Below the pieces are notes generated by a model, which searched no databases, was not told the DNA's origin, and saw only the letters and a program-made list of their open reading frames with translations. From Natronococcus roseus (GTDB lineage Archaea > Halobacteriota > Halobacteria > Halobacteriales > Natrialbaceae), in NCBI RefSeq assembly GCF_043677095.1, contig NZ_JBHLJR010000001.1, forward strand, positions 682,001 to 746,000: a stretch of 64,000 nt of DNA. The letters run 5' to 3'. Below, in pieces: positions 59,879 through 64,000 of the stretch. Within the stretch, counting starts at the first letter, position 1; each line of letters starts with the position of its first letter. A program made the translations under genes and the position numbers.

Positions 59879-61532
59879 GATCCTGTTCGCGCTGACACTG
59901 ATCTTCGGCGTCGCGGCACTGCTGTTGCTCGTCGCCGCCCAGCGGGATCTCCCGGTGCTTCCGTTCTACCTGCTGGCGGGCGTTCTCATCGGATTCGCGA
60001 TCGACGAGAGCGCGCTGCTCGATCTGGCCCAGTGGGGGATCGCCTTCCTCGTGTTCCTCTTCGGCACCCACGTCGACCTCGAGGCGTTTCGCTCGACCGG
60101 GCGAACGAGCGTCGCCATCGGCATCGTGCAGGCGGGCGCCGTCGGCGGTCTGGCCGTCGGCGGCGCGCTCGCGTTCGGCGTCGATCCGCTGAACGCCGTC
60201 TACTTCGGCGTCGCGGCGGCGCTGAGTTCGTCCCTGGTTGCGACCAGCTACCTCGATACGGATGAAGGGGTCCGGCCGACCCACGCACAGGTCGCCGAGT
60301 CGATCCACTTCACGGAGGACCTGCTCGGCGTTCTGGTCGTGTTGGGTCTGAGCGCGTTCGTCTACGCGGCCGAACCGGCACCCACCCAGCTCGCGGTCGG
60401 CGCGGGGCTGTTCGCGCTCGCACTCGGCGTGCGATACCTCGCCTTCCACCGCATCACGAGCAGGCTTCAGGGAGATTCGGAGGTGATGATGCTGTTCGGC
60501 ATCACGCTCGCAATCGGCTTCATCGCGCTCGCCGAGGCCGCGAACCTCTCGATTATCGTCGGCGCGTTCGCCGCCGGGATCGCCGTCGCCGACGACTACC
60601 CCCACTCGCTCGAGCTGGTCGACACGATCGACGACCTCGAGGACTTCTTCACGCCGATCTTCTTCGTCACCGTCGGCGCCCTGCTGGCGATCCCGACCGT
60701 CGAGACGGTCGGCTACACGGTCGCCCTCGTTCTCGCGGTACTGGTCCTCAATCCGTTGATCGTCGGCATCCTCCTGCTCCGCGGGGGATTCGACGGGCGC
60801 ACGGCCGTCCTGACGGGACTGACGCTCGACCAGGTCAGCGTCTTCAGCCTCTTTATCGGGATCGAGGCTCTCATCGCCGAGACGATCGCACGGCCGCTGT
60901 TCGACGCGATCGTGCTCTCGGCGGCGATCACGTGGCTCGCGGCGACGTACACGGCCCGCAACGCCGAGGAGATCAACCGCTGGCTCCGCGAGCGCGGAGT
61001 CGTCCGGGCCGTCGGCAAGCCGATCGGCGAGAAAACGAACGTCGACGAGGGTCTCGCGGACCACGTCATCGTTACCGACTTCGAACACGGCGGCGAGCAC
61101 GTCCTCGAGGCCTGCTCGGAGCTCGACCGATCGGTCGTCGTCGTCGAGGACAACCCGACGCGATTCGACGACGTCCGCGAGCTCGTCGACAACTACGTCT
61201 ACGGCGACGTGTTGAACGACCGAACCTGGGAGGTTGCCCGACTCGAGGAGGCGGCGCTCGTCGTCTCCCTCTCGCCCGAACTCGCCCGCGCCGAGGCGAT
61301 CGCCGACCTCGAGACCGACACGCCGCGGGTCGTCCGGATCGATTCGGCCGACGACGCCGAGGCGTTCCTCGAACGCGAGGCGACCGGCGTCGTCTATCCC
61401 GAAGCGATCACGGCCGAGCGGGTCGGCGACGACCTCGAGGCGCTGCTCACCGACGAAATCTCTCACGAGGAGTTCCTCGGGCGCAGCCGCACGTTCTTCG
61501 AGGACCCGCCGTACCCGGATCAGGAATCGTAG
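59871..61532 (+). CDS. Kef/CPA2-type antiporter with TrkA-N-like domain
   Basis: 553 residues from the ATG at 59871, which overlaps the previous stop and is preceded by the strong ribosome-binding site GGAGGTGGG. Membrane part about 1-375 (PVLPFYLLAGVLIGFAIDESALLDLAQWGIAFLVFLFGTHVDLEAF, LSIIVGAFAAGIAVADDYPHSLELVDTIDDLEDFFTPIFFVTVGALL), then DHVIVTDFEHGGEHVLEACSELDRSVVVVEDNPTRFDD, a TrkA-N-like domain whose glycine motif is altered (DFEHGGEH). It could form a heteromer with the preceding antiporter. Confidence 0.9.
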   Translation: MYEILFALTLIFGVAALLLLVAAQRDLPVLPFYLLAGVLIGFAIDESALLDLAQWGIAFLVFLFGTHVDLEAFRSTGRTSVAIGIVQAGAVGGLAVGGALAFGVDPLNAVYFGVAAALSSSLVATSYLDTDEGVRPTHAQVAESIHFTEDLLGVLVVLGLSAFVYAAEPAPTQLAVGAGLFALALGVRYLAFHRITSRLQGDSEVMMLFGITLAIGFIALAEAANLSIIVGAFAAGIAVADDYPHSLELVDTIDDLEDFFTPIFFVTVGALLAIPTVETVGYTVALVLAVLVLNPLIVGILLLRGGFDGRTAVLTGLTLDQVSVFSLFIGIEALIAETIARPLFDAIVLSAAITWLAATYTARNAEEINRWLRERGVVRAVGKPIGEKTNVDEGLADHVIVTDFEHGGEHVLEACSELDRSVVVVEDNPTRFDDVRELVDNYVYGDVLNDRTWEVARLEEAALVVSLSPELARAEAIADLETDTPRVVRIDSADDAEAFLEREATGVVYPEAITAERVGDDLEALLTDEISHEEFLGRSRTFFEDPPYPDQES

Positions 61533-61565
61533 CGTACCGTTTGCACATTGGGAGTCGTCTTGACG

Positions 61566-61800
61566 TCCAGGTGTTCGGACGCCACGGCGCCGGTCCGGCG
61601 GCTGCGTTCCTGTATGGACTCCGCGAGAAACACGATCCCTCCGAGCCAGCGTTTCTCGCCGATCAGTTTGGTTATCGGACTGTCCCCGTCGGGTTAGGAT
61701 CGAACGGTCGAGTGGACTATATCGAACAAACCTCGTCGAAACGTGGTTTCAGACGCTCGAAATCCGACTCGAGCGTTTTCGTCACTCGTAGGTGGGCGCC
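61566..61800 (+). pseudogene. Remnant of a DDE transposase (IS6-like)
   Basis: One frame reads FLYGLREKHDPSEPAFLADQFGYRT ... GRVDYIEQ, the typical catalytic-core region of haloarchaeal DDE transposases. After a shift of frame the next bases (from 61729) read NLVETWFQTLEIRLERFRHS, then TAG (61789-61791) where intact proteins have Trp, then VGAKTSVR. So the gene has at least one frameshift and one stop, and its start and end are missing. No terminal repeats were found. Confidence 0.65.
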
Positions 61801-62043
61801 AAAACGTCGGTACGCTCTGATAGACAAACGACGGAGCACCGTGCAGACGGTGCTCAGCCGAGAGTTGATGCCGACAGAACGGTCGGAGAACCCAGTTTAG
61901 GCAGACGATCCACTACACGGTGTTCCACGCCTAATCTGTCTCAGTTGTGTTTGAGCGACTCGTGAGGAGAGAAGACGTACCTGTCGTTGCTTCCACTTGT
62001 ACGCTGATAGAGCCGATACCAGACGTGCGGGGTGCGGAGAAGG
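61801..62043. other. Intergenic region after the transposase relic
   Basis: No gene is seen. A perfect nine-base-pair hairpin GAGCACCGT-GCAG-ACGGTGCTC lies at 61834-61855, and TTAGGC/GCCTAA arms at about 61897 and 61929 form a loose inverted repeat. These may be the decayed end of the same insertion or a transcription end for the flanking antiporters. Confidence 0.4.
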
Positions 62044-63846
62044 TTACCTGTTGGGCTCTCCGGTGTGCGATGTCGATTCCGCGGTGGAAAAACGAGGTGG
62101 TGCACGTTCGGGGTTTAGTTCGCTCATACTCTCTGCCCGTAGTTCGTCGGAGTCGTACTCTCCGTTCAAGAGTGCCCCAAGGCTGTCGGCGAGCTGGTCG
62201 GCTGCGAGGAGGTCCGGGACGATGACGTAGGTGGCCCCTCGCTCGATGAGGTCGGCGGCCATCGGCAACTCCCGAGTTCGGACGATGACGTCGACGGTAT
62301 CGGAAAACGACAGGAAGTGCTCTGTGAGGGGTTTCGAGTCGGCCGTGGAGATAACCAGCCGTGCCGCCTCGAGGTTGGATGCGTCCGCCGTTTCCGGCTC
62401 GATCGCGTCGGCGTACACGTAGGCGTCGCACTCGGTCCGAAGATCGGACAGCGCCTGCGGATTGTTCTCGATCACGACGTACGGCTGGTCGACCTCCTCG
62501 CAGAACTCGACGAGCCGTCGGCCGTGCCGGCCGTACCCAACGATGACGACGTGGTCGGACAGGTCCTCTGGGACGGAGTTCCAGTCGTCGACATCGTGAT
62601 GCGGCCGACCGAGCCAGCCGCGACTGGCCATGATCTCGTAGATCTCCTCGTCGTACGTGTGCGTTAGATTCGACAGGATCATCGACACTGCTGCCGCGAG
62701 GATGATCGCTTCGAACACCGGCTCGATCAGGAATCCGAGGACGAGCGCCTCGATGGCCACGATAACTCCGAACTCACCAACGTGGTCCAGATTGAGCCCC
62801 GTAATCGTCGCCGATCGCCTGTCGTACCCGTTATATACGAGCAGGACGCCGATGACGAGCGGCTTGATAACGACGGTCAGAACAACGAGCCCGAGAGCGA
62901 TCGTTGCAACGGGTACGAAGGGAGCAAGGGCAGCCGATGGATCGGCCACTACCGCGGTCAGCGGGGGGAGTGTGACCAAGGCACCAACGGTAGCGAAGAA
63001 GATCGCGACGAAGAACTCCTGGATCGAGTTCAACCCGTTGAACACCTCCGAGTACTCGACTGGGTTATCTCTAATTGCCAGTCCGGCGGCGAACGCGCCG
63101 ACGACGATCGAGGTTTCGAGGAACTCCGCCGCAGCGAGGAAGGCGATCAACAGCGCGACGATGCTTATGAGCATCGCCTCGTCGGACCCGCCGGCGAGGC
63201 GATCCATGATACCGAACAGGTACCGGTTGATGACGATTGCCGTGCCGAGGAGTATGACGCCGTAGCCGAGCTGTGTCGCGATCGGATCCAGTGCGAAGAC
63301 ACCGGCGCTAACAATGAGTAACAGCACCACTGCCAGAAAGTCGTTGATAGAATCGATCTCGCTCGAGAGATAGTCGTGGACGACGTCGGACTGTGGTTCG
63401 GTAAACAGTGCGGTACCAACGATCATCGACGAGAGCGCAGCCGCGATCCCAACGAAAAGCGCCTGTTCGATCGTTACCGGGTCTACGAGTCCCCTGCCCG
63501 GAAGGATCCCGGACTCCAGTGCGATGCCGACCGCGAGCGCGAAGGCGACGCCGAGCACGCCGAGGACGAGCGCCTGAACGATCGCGACGACTTCGGTATC
63601 CGAGATGACTGTACGGACGTGTTTCGTCTGAATCTGTACACTGAATGTGAAGACGAGGAACGCGATTCCGAGCCGGGCGAGCTCGAGCATCAGTTCCTCG
63701 TCGATGAGGCCAAGCTGTCCAACGATCAGCCCCGCCAGGATAAGTGAGGGGATGACTGACAGCTGTAACCCCTTTGCGATCAACAGGAGAGGCCCGGCAA
63801 CGACGAAGAGGATCGCCATCGCGGTAAGCAGTGTGACGTCAGTCAT
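62044..63846 (-). CDS. Kef/CPA2-type antiporter with TrkA-N domain (third copy)
   Basis: 600 residues from the ATG at 63844-63846; GTG codons three residues upstream are possible. Membrane part: IPSLILAGLIVGQLGLIDEELMLELARLGIAFLVFTFSVQIQTKHV, FVGIAAALSSMIVGTALF, TSIVVGAFAAGLAIRDNPVEYSEVFNGLNSIQEFFVAIFFATVGAL. The TrkA-N domain has a complete nucleotide motif, VVIVGYGRHGRRLVEFCEEVDQPYVVIENNP. The AT-richer sequence and more frequent Asn/Ile suggest a different history from the two antiporters before it. It overlaps the upstream gene by eight bases. Confidence 0.9.
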   Translation of the reverse strand: MTDVTLLTAMAILFVVAGPLLLIAKGLQLSVIPSLILAGLIVGQLGLIDEELMLELARLGIAFLVFTFSVQIQTKHVRTVISDTEVVAIVQALVLGVLGVAFALAVGIALESGILPGRGLVDPVTIEQALFVGIAAALSSMIVGTALFTEPQSDVVHDYLSSEIDSINDFLAVVLLLIVSAGVFALDPIATQLGYGVILLGTAIVINRYLFGIMDRLAGGSDEAMLISIVALLIAFLAAAEFLETSIVVGAFAAGLAIRDNPVEYSEVFNGLNSIQEFFVAIFFATVGALVTLPPLTAVVADPSAALAPFVPVATIALGLVVLTVVIKPLVIGVLLVYNGYDRRSATITGLNLDHVGEFGVIVAIEALVLGFLIEPVFEAIILAAAVSMILSNLTHTYDEEIYEIMASRGWLGRPHHDVDDWNSVPEDLSDHVVIVGYGRHGRRLVEFCEEVDQPYVVIENNPQALSDLRTECDAYVYADAIEPETADASNLEAARLVISTADSKPLTEHFLSFSDTVDVIVRTRELPMAADLIERGATYVIVPDLLAADQLADSLGALLNGEYDSDELRAESMSELNPERAPPRFSTAESTSHTGEPNR

Positions 63847-64000
63847 CGTCACCACCTACTCGATCCGTAATGTCGGGAAACAGCTGCCCGCTTCGTAACA
63901 GCTCCATGTCTGTAGCAATCTCTCGGTCGAAGGTTGATCTGTTCTCGAAGTACGACTCGAGGTATTCGACGAACTGTGCGACGCCGAGCTGCGGGGCCAG
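63839..64000 (-). CDS. C-terminal end of an unknown protein (partial)
   Basis: The last 53 residues of a gene entering from beyond the right edge: LAPQLGVAQFVEYLESYFENRSTFDREIATDMELLRSGQLFPDITDRVGGDDD. The stop overlaps the antiporter start by eight bases, so the two are translated from one message. The fragment is helical and acidic; it is too short to name the family. A partner of the antiporter is plausible from the coupling. Confidence 0.75.
   Translation of the reverse strand: MAPQLGVAQFVEYLESYFENRSTFDREIATDMELLRSGQLFPDITDRVGGDDD

Overview
The window comes from the main chromosome of an extremely halophilic archaeon (Halobacteria). The evidence is high GC, very acidic proteins, frequent GTG starts, promoters with a TATA-like box about 25-35 bases before an almost leaderless start codon, and a gene set typical of haloarchaea: Orc1/Cdc6 with an ORB-type origin, AglJ/AglF-type S-layer glycosylation genes, archaeal CoA-pathway enzymes, Elp3, diphthine synthase and HalOD1 proteins. 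Gene order and protein style look closest to Natrialbales (Natrinema/Haloterrigena group); that placement is inference.

Layout. 1-2128: partial cstA, an ArsA-type ATPase and a small partner gene. 2129-3197: a gene-free block packed with perfect short hairpins, ending in what looks like the right end of an IS200/IS605 (IS1341-type) element. 3198-4753: a divergent hypothetical/winged-helix pair and a small HNH nuclease. 4906-11564: an MFS transporter, two GT2 glycosyltransferases, three paralogous ParB-like proteins and an AglF-type nucleotidyltransferase. 11762-12565: a replication origin with five to six origin-recognition boxes and an AT-rich element, followed by orc1/cdc6 and aglJ. 15037-20379: small conserved haloarchaeal proteins, two ferritin-like proteins and an Lrp regulator with a metal-binding TRASH tail.

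20798-31664: the branched-chain amino-acid locus, leuA - leader ORF - ilvB - ilvN - ilvC - small ORF - leuC - leuD - (subtilisin-like protease) - leuB. As sequenced, leuA carries a one-base frameshift at a run of six G. 31784-35661: a secreted deacetylase-like lipoprotein, diphthine synthase and Trm5. A tRNA-Thr(CGT) follows, with a decayed stretch downstream. 37421-40938: an AI-2E-type permease and the biotin ECF transporter bioY-bioM-bioN, whose promoter carries a BirA-type operator. The matching HTH-BirA is encoded at 51260-52198.

41036-56384 holds mostly housekeeping and small conserved genes: OsmC, MBL hydrolase, a RecJ/DHH protein with S1 and OB domains, Elp3, UspA, TyrS, and pantoate kinase with phosphopantoate-beta-alanine ligase. 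56492-64000: a membrane beta-propeller-like protein and three Kef/CPA2 antiporters with TrkA-N domains, interrupted by a dead DDE transposase.

The observations most worth following up are the hairpin array, the ParB-like triplet in a glycosylation locus that also contains the origin, the leuA frameshift, the short leader ORF before ilvB, and the BirA operator.
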